Below are positions 1 through 15,000 of a stretch of 64,000 nt of DNA, one piece after another. The DNA lies in the NCBI GenBank assembly GCA_022266195.1, contig WHVY01000002.1, forward strand, positions 6,711,001 through 6,775,000, written 5' to 3'. Source of the DNA: Tetranychus cinnabarinus (Eukaryota > Arthropoda > Arachnida > Trombidiformes > Tetranychidae). Below the pieces are notes generated by a model, which saw only the letters and a program-made list of their open reading frames with translations, ran no database searches and was not told the DNA's origin. Each line of letters opens with the position of its first letter. Within the stretch, counting starts at the first letter, position 1. The translations under genes and the position numbers were made by a program.

Positions 1-3000
1 CGAATCAAGTTTGATAATTTACTGTTGAACACAATAGAAGAGGAAAAAGGCAGAAAAAAGGTCAATTTTATTGCCATTCCCATTGAAAAGTCGAGTGTTT
101 GGGCAAAGAATGAAATTGAACTTGAATTGAATAATGATGCATTGAATAGAATATAAATAATAATGGAATTTTTTCACTCTTAAATAACCCAAACCCATCA
201 ATTGGTTTACCTTTAACGCTGTTACTTGTGTCAATCATGTAAAGAGCGAAGAAGAAAAAAAGTGTCATCAAATTGCTCTTTGTCCACTCTTGTCCACTTT
301 GACACTGAGAATATTAGAAGACTCTTTTTTTACTGTTACAAGTGTAAGCAAAAAAGGTAATCATGCTTTCCATGTTTTGTCCTGACCAACCGGACAAGAA
401 AGGATAACAATGTGATCAACATTAACATTGGAATAAGTTCTGTCTGAATAAAGAATTGCAAATTTTTCTCTTTTCCATTCACTTTTTTTTCTCCTTTCCT
501 TCTTACCATTAAATAAACATTCCCTTTGGACGTTATCATTATTATACTTTATTTATATCGCAAATACATCACATTGAATTACAACTTTACTTTAGCCATT
601 CAATCTTCAACTTTTCCTCAATTCCGTTTTACTCATAACTTTGACTGAAGATGAAAAGAACACCATAAATTCAATCTCAAATTGGAACACTTACTGATAA
701 CGAAAATCTGTTTTAAAATTTGATATCGAATTTGTATTACATTTTCTTCAATTGCACCTTCATTCCTTTATTCATTCAATTTTCCTTCTCTATTCAAACT
801 TTTTTCTCTCAACTTTTTCTTCTTCGACCTCTTGTTACCTTCTTGTCTTCGCTTTGTTCAACAGCATTCATGAATCGTATAAAAAAAGGACAAAAAAAGT
901 GATAACTTGAATTTTATTCACAACTCACTGGGAGTTGAATCTTTTACTTTATTACAATGGAATATCTTTTTTTTGCAATTCTCTATTTTTCTCCAATTTC
1001 ATTGGAAATGTAAAAAAAGGAAAATCTTTTTTCCCATCAAACATCATGCAATACCTGTTGCCTGTGAAGAAGAAAAATTTCCAACAAGATTATTCTTGTA
1101 AATTAAATTATTAACATTCAACCCTTGTTTACTCGAACAGAATATTTGTCAAAGTCGTGATTTCGCCAGAGACTCAATTTTGTTTACCATGTTTCATGAC
1201 TATCCATGTTGATAATCATTTAAGAGGCAAAAACTATTTGTTTCGTCTTCTGGCTTCAGGGAAATTTACAAGTTTTGGTTTCTTCGGTGAAACAAAAACT
1301 CAATGCCTGTCAATGAGGCAAAAGGACAACAGACTCATCAACTTTCCATCCGATTTAAATTGAATATGTAAGTAGCTGGAAGGCTGAATATAATCTGATT
1401 GCAAAAACAAAACTCGAATCTTGAATTCGAACTGAGAAAATTGAAATTTTCAAAAAATCAAAAATTCTTTTTTTTCGATTCGCAAAAGATCTTTCGAATT
1501 TTCATTCTTGTCAAATAACTTTACTTATGACAGAGAAACTCGAATCGAAACAGAAATTTTCCAGATTAAACTCGATTCTGTTTACAATTCTGTCAAAACT
1601 TTTCTCTATTTACACCAATTTCTTGAATTGTTACAGTTGATGGTCAATCAAAACTCAAAGAAAGGCTCTCGAACCGAAACAGAAATTTTCTCGTTCGAAT
1701 TCGAAGAATCATTTCCTAACAATTCTGTTCAATTTTCTTTCTGTTTCTACCAATTTCTTCAGTTAATGTTCTTAGGAAAGGGCCAATTGAAATGTGTAGA
1801 ACTGAGGAAAAGCTTCGAAAATTCGAGTCGATTTTTGGGCGAAGAGGAAATATTGCCTTAGGAATGGCAGCATTTTTGCTGTTGCAACATTTCACACCAA
1901 TAAGTGATTCAATTATAAAACGAAATATTATTTATAAAAGAATTGAACTTTGATAGAAAGTATGAAAAACGCAAGAATAAACTTATCGAGCAATTTTCAT
2001 TTGTTGTTTCATTGCTGATGAAAAGGTTGATAATTTTGAGCAGACAAAATATTCTGTTTGATATGAAAAGATGAAGATTCGCCTCAAGGGCTGAAAACAT
2101 GATTACTATAAAAGTTTGAACCGCTTCTACTTTATTCGAGGAGAAAATTTGCAATCTTTAATTTCTCCTGACTGTGCATGGTTTCTCATTCTCTTTTCAT
2201 CCTATTCTAGTCATCATCATGATCATAATCAGAGCCAATTATTGTTCAAGAGAGAAAAGTTATCCGTTCTTTTCATCCTGCAATTTACTTGCAACTAATA
2301 ATATTAATTCTTGATAATTTTTCTCCTTCATTTTCCTTTTTCCATCTTTTCTTGTTCCATAAACTTTTCCTTTTCCTTCTTCCTTCATCTCAATTCACTT
2401 CATTTTAATTCCACCGAGAATTGTGTCAACATGAATATGAATGTTTTCAGAAAATTTGGAAAAGGCGAAACCAGATAATTCGTCAAATGCATTTCTCCAT
2501 TCTTTACATGCAAAGATATTTATAGCAAGTCAAAGATAAATATATTAAACTGCAAGAATTTTCATATTCGACGTCAATATTCCAATGAATATCAAACTGG
2601 ACAGAAGAAGAAAAAACTTCAGAACTATCAGATGAACTTCTCACTTATAACTTGGAACATTGATTTCGAATAGAAAACAATTCAAAATTTCGATCGAATT
2701 TATTTTCTCATTAAAGTTGGTTCCAAATGATGAAAACTTGACAACAATGAATTCATGAATTATTGAGAGAAAAGTGAAAGAGAAAAAAAATGTTTTCATG
2801 ATAATTTCTTGACCAAAATCCATGGAAATGAGCTTATTAAAAGTCATATGGAAAAGGGTTTGTTTTATAAATAGCTAATTTGGTAAAGAAAATTAAACAT
2901 TCTCATTCATTGTGAATCTCATTATTTCAGGTTGAAAAGTTTATTCAAAAAGTTATCTCCTTTTGTCGCCTGAGGTCATGTAAGCGAATAAATGGTTTTG

Positions 3001-6000
3001 AAAAGTTGAATTAAAAAAGTGTTGCGAGATGAATGGAAATGACGAGGAAAATTTCTTCAATTTCTTTTCTTTCATGGGAAGAACATTCGATAAAAAAATG
3101 CTCGTTATAACAGTTATTCATCAGCATTCCCTTTATCCTTCCCTGTTGTGATAACAAAACATTTAATGTTAAGACTTTTCATTTAGCTTCGTTTAGCCTG
3201 AAAAGTTAATGATGATAATTAATTGAATGGTTTCAACTTGCATGAAATGAGTTAACAGGTAAAAGTATTTATTTTATAGCAAAGTAAAGAATCGAGAAAA
3301 GAATTGAAGAGAAAATGTTGAGAAATGTTTTGCCGACAGAAATCACTCCCAGTTATTGTTTACTGTTCAAAGTGCAAGGTTCACTCCAAGGTCAGACCAC
3401 AGTTTATCACAGTTTTACCTTGAAAAGACAGTCTCTGTAGGAAAGGAAAGAAGAAAGAGAAAAGCTAATTTCTGATGAACATTTCATGAACAACAAAAAT
3501 CAATATAATCATTCGTCTCCAGCCAATCGTTACCTTTAATATTAAATCCTTTATCTTGATCATCATTTTTACGTCTTCCTTTTTCATCCCTGTAAGCTCG
3601 ACTAATTGCAATCTCTTGTCCTTTTTTTGTTCACTTTGTAACTTTCGACTTTCGATGTTCGAAAGAGAGAAAAAATGAAAACTTTTCATTAAAGAAAAGA
3701 CAATTTTTCTCTTTTCTTCCAACTGTAATAACTTGAACATGTTTACAAGTTGGCGTGTTAAATGTTAAGCTCATGTCAAAAGAAAATTAAAATCAAAATT
3801 CTGTAACTTTTTATTTGTCGATCAAAGAAATTTAATGTTCGATTATTAATTTAAATTTTGATTTTAAAGCTTAAATGATTTGTTTTCAAGCGAACTTTGA
3901 TTTTGCTTTTCCAACGAAAAGTTTCATTTCGTTGATGGAACTTTTGGTTGATGAAAATGTCGAAAATTTAAATTCCATTTGTTATTTTCTAATGAATAAA
4001 GTTGAACTTTGTTCATCCGTAATTCATTAAGTTGTACTCAATTTAATTCAATCTCAAAGCTTTCTAAGTTTTCCTTTTGTTGATTCACTTGATTCCTTCT
4101 CTCTCTTGAAAAGCAATTGTTATAAATTGTTCGTTTTTCAGGCAAGAAAAGTTGACTTTTGTTTTTGCTCTTTCAAATTTTTCTTTTCATTCTCAGACAC
4201 GTACTGACAAAGGTTATCCTTTTGTTGACATGTTTTTCATTTCATTCCCAGTGGACCAGGAAAAAGAGAAAGAATTTCAAGACTTATCATGTTAAGATTG
4301 ACTCACAGTCTTCACCATTTGACCTACTTGCGCTCATCATCTTTCTGTAAATACTTTTCGTCTCTTCCAGTTTCCCTTCAATTTTGCATTTCACTTTCGT
4401 TCGTTCAAAACATTTTTGTCAAATTGCTTTGCAACAGACAGTTTCAGTCAACTTTACCCTTCGATTGAAACGTTTAAATTGACTTCAAAAAAATGCAAAT
4501 AAACACGAAATAATCAATCAATAATATTCAAAGTCATGAATAGTCATTTTTTAAAAGCAACTCATTGAAAGGTTTAGACATCAAAGTTATTCAAAAACGA
4601 AACTTTGATTTATCCAATGTTCCAACAGAAATCAGTCATTAATCGTGAAAATATTTTCATAAAATTCTAATAACTCAGAATTTGGAGCGAATCTCACTTT
4701 CTTCAGAAGAGATCATGCATTAAATAGATTTCGAGGAAGCTTGGAGAAGTTTTTACCATTCAATGGATTTCGATTGCAAGGCTTTCAAGAGTAATGGACA
4801 TTTGCATGTAATTAGTTAATGACAAGATTGACCATTGTTGATGAACATCAGTGGCCATGATTGCAATCGTTATTGAGCTGATTAGAATGGTTAGTCAATC
4901 CTTTTCACACCAATCAATCAAATGAACAGTTTTAAGGAATAAACTGTTGTTCGCCAACCCAATTGTCTAACCGATCAAATTGTTGGTTTAAAATTGATCG
5001 AGAAAAGTGATGTTCATTAAGTTGATCAGTTTGCATTGGCAAGGAAAACAGTGTAAATTTGATTATAATGATTGAAAGGTTAACACAAGAATGGGAAACA
5101 ATTGAATTGCAATTGCTTTTGTCAGGTCGCAAGACAGCAAAGACGAAGAGTTTAATGGCTTCTCCTCTTATTGAGTCACCTTTAAATGGCCTGTTGACAA
5201 TCAACTTACCTGTTTAGTTACTTCGAGTTTGGATACAAATACTAATGACAACAATCATTAAAGGTTGACTAACTAGTTTCGAAAATTTTCAGGGAAAAAG
5301 TTCAATCGTTCTGTCTGCACATGTAGCTGTCTACTTCTTGGATTTACAGCTTTCTTGGAAAGTGTTTTGCTCTTCATTTAAGTTTTTATTTTGAGACAAC
5401 CTTTGCTTCTCTGATGCAAAGACTTCGTTTTCATTATTCCAATGTTGATTGAAATTATCGATTGATTAGTGTAAACCATTTAAACTTGGAAATGTGAGAC
5501 AATTTAGCTTCTGTTTTCCAATTCAAAATTGACCTAGAAAAAGTGCTTGAACATCAGGCAGTAAAAGAAAATCAGATTTCCATTTTACTTGAAATTGAAT
5601 TTGATGAAATTTGAAAGAAAGGATGAAAATGAAATGAAATTGTTCACTCGAAATGTTTGCCAAAAGTTTTGCTTACATGGCAAGATGCAACATCAAGGTG
5701 AGAGTGAAATGAAAAGATGTTCATGATATGGATTATGATATTGATAGTTTTCCTTTTTCTCGACGATTCAGCAATAAATCAAAATGGAAAGAAAATCAAC
5801 TCTGACCATCAAATCATCCAATCGACTTTAAACTCAAATTCATCTTGAAAACATTAACTTTTCTAAACAGAGAAAAGACCAATTCGAATTATCAAGTTTC
5901 ACATTTCCCCAGATCAAAAGCTACAATTTCAAGTAACAAATTCAAATGGATTCCAAAACAAACAAAAATGTTTATCAAGCAACAAGGCATGAACACGGAA

Positions 6001-9000
6001 TGATCAAACACAACGAAATTAGCAATTACATTTCCAGGGTTACAAGTGAAACTTCAATGAATGCTTCAATTGATTGACAGTTGCTTAATTAGCTATTTGG
6101 TTTGTGATATTTCAACTCGAAAACTCGAGATAACTTCGATTTGAAAGCAATGAAGGATTTTACGAATTCATCAAAATGTTACTGACGAAGAACATTTTGT
6201 CACAACTGAGCCAAATTCAATGAGAAAATAGCATTTAAAGCACTTTTATGATGGAATGAAATGCAAACAAAAAGTTACTTTAATTATTCAAATCGTTACT
6301 TCTCTGTAAACTGGTCAGTTTAATGTTGATTCATATATTTAAATAATTCAATTTAAACAAGAAAACAATGAATGTTTTGCTTTGCTCTTCACATTTTCTG
6401 GTCAAATGTGTTCAACCTTTTTCTAGTTTTAAATTTAATTAACTCAACTTTAATGCCACAATTTGCTTTGTTTCAATCTTTTTATTTGCACAATAATTTG
6501 ATTCATCAATTAACACTCGCCTATTCATCAACTAGACCTTCATGTTTATCATGTAAATAAATGTTTCATTATTTGCTCAAGAGTTGCAACAATTTAAAAC
6601 CTTTTACTTTTCAATGGATTCACTTCAGCATTTAGCTTTTAACATCAACTTTTCAATATTCATTTTGGAAGCCATTTTTGCACATGAAATGCAAATTCAA
6701 GGTTTTTGTCAGTGAATAAATTTGCTCGCTTCTCCTGACAATTATTTCATTTGGGATGCAATTCAACACACACAAACCAGTGCACAACATGAACAACAAA
6801 AATGTTGACAATCAAATGATTGATCGCATTTATTGATTGTCAACACAATTAGTGATTGTCATTTAATTGAATCTTGAAAAGCAAAGCAAAATTCGCTTCC
6901 TTTTCCCTTTCCTTAAGTATATTATAAGCTAATTTACTTCTACCTCATTTGACCTTTCAACACACCAAATGGTCATCATTCACATTCACCTCATCCTCAT
7001 TATTATCATCCATTAGCAACACTTGCCAAGTTTGGTCGAAGCAGAAGAAAAAAAGTTCTGAGTTGGAAAACGAAAAGGTAAAAGTTTTCTCAACGAACAT
7101 GAAAAATTGAAGCAAGAAACTGAATATTGAATATTCATTTTTCATTGAAATTAATCAAATCTGTTTGGAATCTTTTATGAATGTTATCGATGAAATTTCA
7201 ATATTGAAATGTTCTGAAAGATGAATGGAAAAAAATTTCTCTTTTTTTCTTCTTCTTTTCTTGGATAAAAAATTATTCTTTTTCTTTGGAATAATGAGAT
7301 ATTTTTTTCGCTTGTGATTACAATTTGTCAATGACAGGATGCAGGGCAAAAGTAAAAGACAATCATTGCTCTCTGTATTTATTGAAATAACAATATCGAT
7401 TGAATCAGATTGATTAGCTTCCATGTGATTCAATCCCTGATTTGTAGAGAAGTGAGTCTAATGAAAATGTTGATGATATGGGAAAAGATATCACACAGTA
7501 TGCGAGAAGAGAAAGAAAAGGAGAGAAAATGTTTCCCATTCCAGTGCTGTTTCAGTCTTATTCACCTTAATGACTGATTACGATTTCTAATTGAATGGAT
7601 ATTCTTGTCACGGTTATTCCTTTGTCTTTACCCAATCCCTTTCTGACCTCAGTCAACTTGGAAATATAATATTCCAGTTGAGGATGATCAACACTGATGA
7701 AACATTATGTTATCCTTTCGCATTATCTTCTTATCCATTGCCTTCCATTATCACTCCCAGTTATCCTTCCCTGTTATCAATCCCTGTTATCCTTCCAATC
7801 AGACAATTTTCTTGTTGCAAAATAACAGGCAAGCGAAATGATTGATTTGATGAGAGTGAAAATTTGTTCGAAAAAACAAGTTCTTCCAAAGACTGTTCTT
7901 CTTCACCTTTTCTCAGTAAAATAGTAAATAAAATGAATTTTGAAGAAAAAGTTATTTACTTCCTTTTTTCTGCTCCAAATTTCAAAACCATTTCGAGTGC
8001 GAATTTCATTTTTCTCCTTTTTCATCTTGCAAAACATTCCAAAAGTCATTATTATACATTCATCATCATTATCATGAAAAGCAGAGAAAAATTGAAATGA
8101 ATTTTTGGACCAATTGGAGAGGAAGATTGAAAAAAGAAGAAAATTATCAAAGCCAAAAAAAGTGATAAACTTATAAAGCATTTTATTGATGGATTCTACT
8201 CAAATTGCCACTGTTTCGCCTCATTTTTTTCTTCTCTTTCTCATTATATTCTTGTTCATCATTTCAACATGAACCATTTTCTTGAAGAAAGTTCACTCTC
8301 TGAATCAATGATATTGATAGTTGTGTGCATATCTTAATGCACCATCGTCTACCAATATGATTCTCATGGAGATAAAGAATATGATTGAAAGAAGAAAAAT
8401 CATGGACGATTACTGAGTAGAGATTAATATGAATGTTTAAAGGTTCCATCAACTTTTTTCCTCTTCTCATGCTCATCACCCTCATCCCAGTCATTCGCAT
8501 CTCCAATACAAAGATTTTCAAAGAATAATCAACAAAAATTTTCTCACTCAATACATAATCAATATTATCGATTTCATATTCATTCTGTTGAGATTATGAG
8601 AAAATAACTACGAAATATCATTCATAAGCGATAAATTATTCACAATTTGTGAGACAAAAAGAAAAGGTAATTTTATTCAGATTATCAGTTCACCTTTACA
8701 CAACAAAATCCAACTCTTTTCCAACAGCGAAAAACTTTTTCAAAATATTTCTTTGAATTTCAAGCAACGAAAAAATTTTCTCAATTTACTAACAAATTCG
8801 TTGCCAACATTGATCATCATTTGCTGAACAAATGAACCTCCAGAAGAAAGACTCAACAAAGACTTTATAAATCTGTTGAACTTTGAAAAACAAAATCAAA
8901 ACTTCGAAACGAAAAACGATTTTTTAAATTTTGTTTACAACTTTGACCCAACATTTCACCTTTAATCCACCAGAAAATGTCATTTCGATCATGATTACTA

Positions 9001-12000
9001 TTCATCGTTTAATATCATTCAACGAAATCTGATTAAACCAATTGCAACATTAGGAAAGTAAAGAAGCATTTGTTTGCCATTTAATAAATATTGACATCAT
9101 TTTAACCATTTGTTTTGCAGCTTTTTGTCTCAATATTTGGTGAGCAATAAAAAAGTACCAAATAAAGTTTTGCTTTACTTATCATAACTTTTTATTATAA
9201 CTATTATTATTATCTTGTGAATTTACTGTTGAACAGTACATTATCGTAACTGAAGAATCTAAAAACTGTAGAGTCAAGTTGAACAAAAAAAAGTATAAAG
9301 TCAAACTTAGAGCATTATCAAGTTTCAAAGATGAAACTTATCATGTCAATTCTCAAAGGGAATCCATGTGTCAATGTGAGGTTATTATTATTTAAAGTTG
9401 ACAGCAATTTATGTAACAATATCAACATGGCAAAGCGAAGGCAGAAAAGAGAAGAAAAAATGAGAAATAATTTTCTTATTTATCCAGACAATTCTTCAAT
9501 ATTTATCACGATATTAACTGGATATTATGGGGAAAAGAAGAAGAAGAAAGTTTATCGATAAAAATTGATGAAAGTAAATGTAAAGGAAAAGAGAAAAACT
9601 GAAATGGAAACATTTCGATTTATGATGTTGAATCTTTACTGGCGACGAAACATTTACGAGCAAATGAAATAATTTTTAGACGATTAACGATACAAAATGA
9701 TTCTTAATGAATTTTGATGCAACAAAAATGCATCTTCAACTTTCTGAAGTCTGGCGACAAAAGCTCATGAGAATAAACATGGAAATGGAAACTTTGACTT
9801 TTCATTTTAAAAGCTAATAAATTATCAGTTTATTAAATTGAAATGAAGAGTTGAATAAAAGCATGAAAAGCATCAACATTTCCATGTAACTCTGTAATTT
9901 CAAGTTCTTTTTTTGCCTCATTTTCTTAATCATTTACTGCAAGTTTATCTGAATAAAAGATGCTGAGAGTCTGTCTTCTGTTTTTTTTTGTTTTCTCGGT
10001 TCTCTTTTTTCTTCTCTTGTAATTCATCTTTTTGTGCCTCTTCTCATCAAAATTAACATGCAACTGTAAACAGAGTTTCCTGATCTTCATCTGCCAGCAC
10101 TTTGAACACTTTCCATGTTGCTCAACGGATGCTGAAAGGGAATTGAAGGATTCAAGTAACACCAGGAAAACAACCAGAGCGGAAGAATAGTGCAAGATGA
10201 AAATGATGAGGAAAAGGAAACGAAATGGTAAAAGTGAATGCTCTGGTTAATATTTTCTTATCTTTTTTTTTGCTGTTGAATTTTAACCTTTTTTTGCTTC
10301 ACTCCCAGTGAGAATTGGTCGAAAAGCTGAAAATGAAGAAAAGAAATTTTTTTCTTGCAAGAGAAATCTTTTTCTTTTGCGCTTCGAAAAAAAAAGTTCT
10401 GCTTCGAATTCAAATGGAAGATGATGAAGAGAGAGAAATGTTTTCAACCTTTTAACAGTCTTTTTCACTCCCTTGAGGATTCTTTTGATTCTTAGTGAAT
10501 CCTTTTTTTCCTTCAAATGTTCAGATGTTCCTTATTCAGTTTTATCTAATCTTTATCTTTTTACTCTTATCTCAACTTTTCTTTTGGTCGCCTTCTTACT
10601 GGGCCTCATTATAATTTCACTTTCATCGTTTTTTCTTCTTCTTCTTCTTGGCTTGTCTTCTTTTTGATGGATTGTATCAAGTATCATATACATCATTTTA
10701 TCCAACCCAAGAGAAGATCAATTCTCATATGCACTGACCACTAATTCACGAGTTACACTGGGAGTTGAAAAGTAAGTTGAACCTGCAAGTTGACAGTCGA
10801 TGGCAATTCATTTTTAAACATTTCATTGAAAACCATTCATTGGTAAATGTCCATTTCTTGTGCAATTTTATGCTTTTTGACAAAAGTTGAAAATTGTTTC
10901 TTTACTGCAAAAGCAAGAAGGTTGAACAAAATTATTGTTGGAGAGTTGAAGTTGTGATTGATTAATCATTTCTGGCCGATTCATTGGATAAGATTGAATT
11001 GTCAGCTTATCAATCGACATTGTAAAGATGTTGCTCACTAAATGAGTAAACTCAAGTTAAATTGATGGAAAGCTAAATCATTAAATGTTGCTATCATAAA
11101 ATGTGAATTTATTTTGTGAGGAAAGAGTAGAAGTACGAGTTGAAGAATCATTTGAGAGAAATTCATCTAAAAATAAGTTCCAAGTTCGGAATTCGTTTCT
11201 TGTAAAGATGAAGCTGATATTGAAGAACCATAAGTTTGAACGCTCAAGTTCATTCAAGTTAAATCCATTATTTGACCTCGAACAGACATTTGGAGGTCAT
11301 TTTCAGAGTGAAATTTTTTTCTGATCTACGAATGTTAGTCACATGTTCATAACTCTTAACTTTGAAAAGATAACCAAATTTTTCTCAAAACTAATCCATT
11401 GGCTGAAAGATCTGAAAAATTGTCCTTTCATAACTTATGATGATTAAGAAGTCCGTTGGCTGGTCTCAGACTCTGTAATTTGTACTGTTGCCTTAATGTG
11501 TTTACCGTTTAACTTGACACTCATTAGAGGATTTCAAGATTTGCTTTGTGTGATAATTTAAAATACTTTGGCTTACAGTCTGAGCCTTGTTGATATCTGT
11601 TTGTACCAATCCCACCTTTACCTTAAATCTCTCAGTCCATCTGCTACCTGGAATCAACTGTTGTACAGTGTTGGCCTGGGTTGAAACTGAACACTCAATC
11701 AACTCAAATTGCGTCCCTGTCAAGTGAAAATATTGAAAGTGAATCTGTTTTGACATTGATTGATCTTCTGTTAACCTTTTTCTCACCATCAACCCTTCAC
11801 CATTGAAATTTTATCCTCTTAAACAAGCCCATTTCAACTCGACAATCCATTTCCTTATCCAGTGTAAAAACAAAGCACCATCACCTGTGCAAAGTTAAAA
11901 AGTATTACATCAAAGAGTCGAGTGGATTGAACCTTCTTCCAAAGCCAATCATAACATTGACAATTTGAGTGAGAAAATGAACAATTTCAACATTTTCCAT

Positions 12001-15000
12001 GAAACATGAAGTCACACAAGTTAAACATTTCCGACAATTTCACCTTTTAATCAATATCTAAAATAGCTGCTTGCTCACACCATGAGCCAATCTGTGAATA
12101 TAAGAGTGAAAAAAGACCTCCAAATGAGATTCATTTAATAACCGTTAACCTCCTTTTGATGGATTTTCAAGATTAAAATGTAATTAAATTGCAATCAAGA
12201 GTAAACAAATTTTCTCTCTCAATCCTTTCCACACTTTTTCCACACTTTTAGGTACAAAGTTATTTAATAACAAAATTTTGTAATCATTTAATCACAGCTA
12301 AACCACAATCAACGGAAAAGTGAAAAGTAGCGAGAAAAAGGTTTGAATGAAAAGTAAATATTAAAATCATTTGAGCGTTTAACCATGAAACATGATTGAA
12401 ACTGAATCATTGAAATTTGCATGTTTTCTCAGTTTTGTCTTGGCAGGAATCTTTTTCCATTTCAATGTAAACAAAATTGAAAGGCAAATTGTCAATAATA
12501 TTGAAAACTAATTAACTTGAATTGACATTGTTGGTTGTTGGTTTGCCATTGATAAATGAAACAGATGAAGGAAGATGAAGCAAAAATGTAAACTGAAAAG
12601 TTCGTAACGAGATTCAAACTTTATTTAAATTGAATGGTTCATTAAATAAGCTTCAATAAATCATTCAAACTCAAATTTTCATCTCTTTTCTTCTTCTTCC
12701 TTCTCTTCAATCCTTTCAATTTACATTCCTTTTGCATCAGCTTCATTCCATTTGTTGACTTAAACATTTTCCTGAAAAAATTTTCATCTTTAACTTTTAA
12801 CTTTAATCGATAATTTAAAGCAATTTTCAAATTATCAAACTTTTCATTAAACTAATAACAAATCTTCAACATTTTCCTCTCCATATTAACCTTTTAATTT
12901 GGGCTTTCAAGTTAATCAGATGAATGGGAAGGAAAAGTTTCATCCAAATGCTTGATTAAGATGAATAAAATGAACAATTTAATCTTAAATTCCTTTCAAT
13001 TTCAATTTGATTGATCAACTTTCTATTGATCATGATTAAAGTGCTTTAATCGCATCAACGAAACTTCGAACCGTTTTCATGAAAACAGAGATTTTTCGCG
13101 ATTCCATATTAAATTTCAATTTGAAAGCTCGAATTTTCCCGTTAAAATTAGCTAAAAATTACTCGAAGAAACAAGAAAATTTTTGCAAACGAAAAACTAA
13201 ATTTTCGAAATTTTATAAAAAAATCTTTCAAGTTTATTCGTCGAAAAATTTTCCATTTTCGGTCAAATTTTTCGAAACTCAGAACTCAATTTAAACTAAT
13301 AAAATGGATAGTTTTGAGAATTGATAGTCTCGACAGAAAATGACGTAAATTTCAGTCGAGATTTTTGTGAAATGGTGAAGAGCGAAGGACAAAAAAAGGA
13401 AAAAATTTAATCACGAAAAGGGTTGGAAGCAATTTGGATGGAATCGTAAACTTTTAATCAATTGAAATGGTTCAACAATGGTCATGATTTGCTCTTGTTT
13501 TCTGGAGCAACTATTATAAAACAATTTGACCGCATAACTGTTCACAAATTGTTAACCAACAGTAATTGTTTTCAAGTTAACCAAGTATACTGTTCAGTAA
13601 GGTAACACAACACAATAATAAGTAAATAATCAAATAAACAATAATGTAATAACACAATAATGCAACTATCATTTTCACAGCCATTAACACGAACTTGTTT
13701 CAAATATTTCTCATTCTTCAATTGGACAAAATTTTCTGCAAATTTTTGGAAAAAACAAAAAACTCGAAAAAATTTATAAATTGATCAACATTTAATTTTA
13801 CTTTTTTTGCGGCCAAACTAAACTCGAAAAGGATTAAGCAAAAAAGGAAACAAGGTTAACAGCGATAAAGAAGTTTCGAGTAAAGATAAATTTTTAAAGT
13901 TGAACATTGAACAGTTTCCAATTATAATGCAATATTGTACGATCGTGATTCCCATCCATTTTTATAGCAACAAGAGTGTGCAAGAAAAACGATAAAAGTA
14001 AAAAAATTCATAACTTTATCACCATGAAAGCTGAGAGTTTCAAGATTTTCTCTTCTTTCCCATGTAACCACCAAAGCTTTGAGAAAACTCGAGATTCTTA
14101 GAGAAAAAAAGATTCATAGTTTTAGATGAGAAACGAGTTTTGACGTAAAAATGATGAGAATGATGAGAGGATGAAATTCAGATAATGAAGCAGAATCGGT
14201 TGGATAATGAAGAAATAAAGTTTTGCCATTTTCATCATTTCCAACATTTTGCTTAATAAGTACACTTTTTATGACCAGATAAAGGTAATAACAATAATAA
14301 TAAACAACGAAAATGAAATTTTGGCGAAAAATGAAAATTTGATATTCGAAGCATTTCTCGAGCAAAAATTAATGAAATGACATTTTGATGAAAATGACAA
14401 AATCGACAATTAAATAAACTTTTGCAATTTTACCGTTTAAAAGCATATCAATTGAAAAGACTTTTGTTTCGCTCAATGTTATTAAAATTTGGAAATGAAA
14501 TTTTCTTGAATCAGATTACTTTTTCCACTTGCAAACATGGAAAAGGAAAACTTTTTTTTTGTTTCAATTTTCTCTTTTTTTGCTGTTCCTTTATCATCTT
14601 CATCATCTTTATGGTTTTATCTTTTGCGATTTCATACAGTTTTTGGCTATTCCAGTTGAGTTATAATGTTCATGGGTTACGAATCTTTTCATTTCATTCC
14701 TTTGGTTTCACTTTCACTCAAATATTCTGTTTCATATTTTCTTCTTACTTTTTTCTTCTCAAGGTGAACCTTTTTTACTCTTTTTTTTGTTTTTACTGTT
14801 TCATGTAATGCCATTTTTTGTCTCTCTGCATATCATTTCGCCTTCTTTTCCTGTACCTTGTTTTGTTTTCTGGTTCAGGGAAGGGAAAAAGAAATCTGAA
14901 ATGAAAAGAAAATGTTGGACAAAAAACTTCGAGTTTGGTGTCCTATTATACAGTCTACAATTTCAATGGTTCATTATTTTAAGTTGATTGAAATGCAAAT

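Noticed and set aside
1508..1861. 117-residue plus-strand frame with two similar halves
   Set aside because: The similarity is a diverged DNA duplication in AT-rich sequence; no domain, no splice context, and composition like the surrounding noncoding DNA.
14422..14987. 128- and 66-residue Phe-rich plus-strand frames
   Set aside because: Translation of T-rich sequence that mimics membrane segments; no conserved motif.
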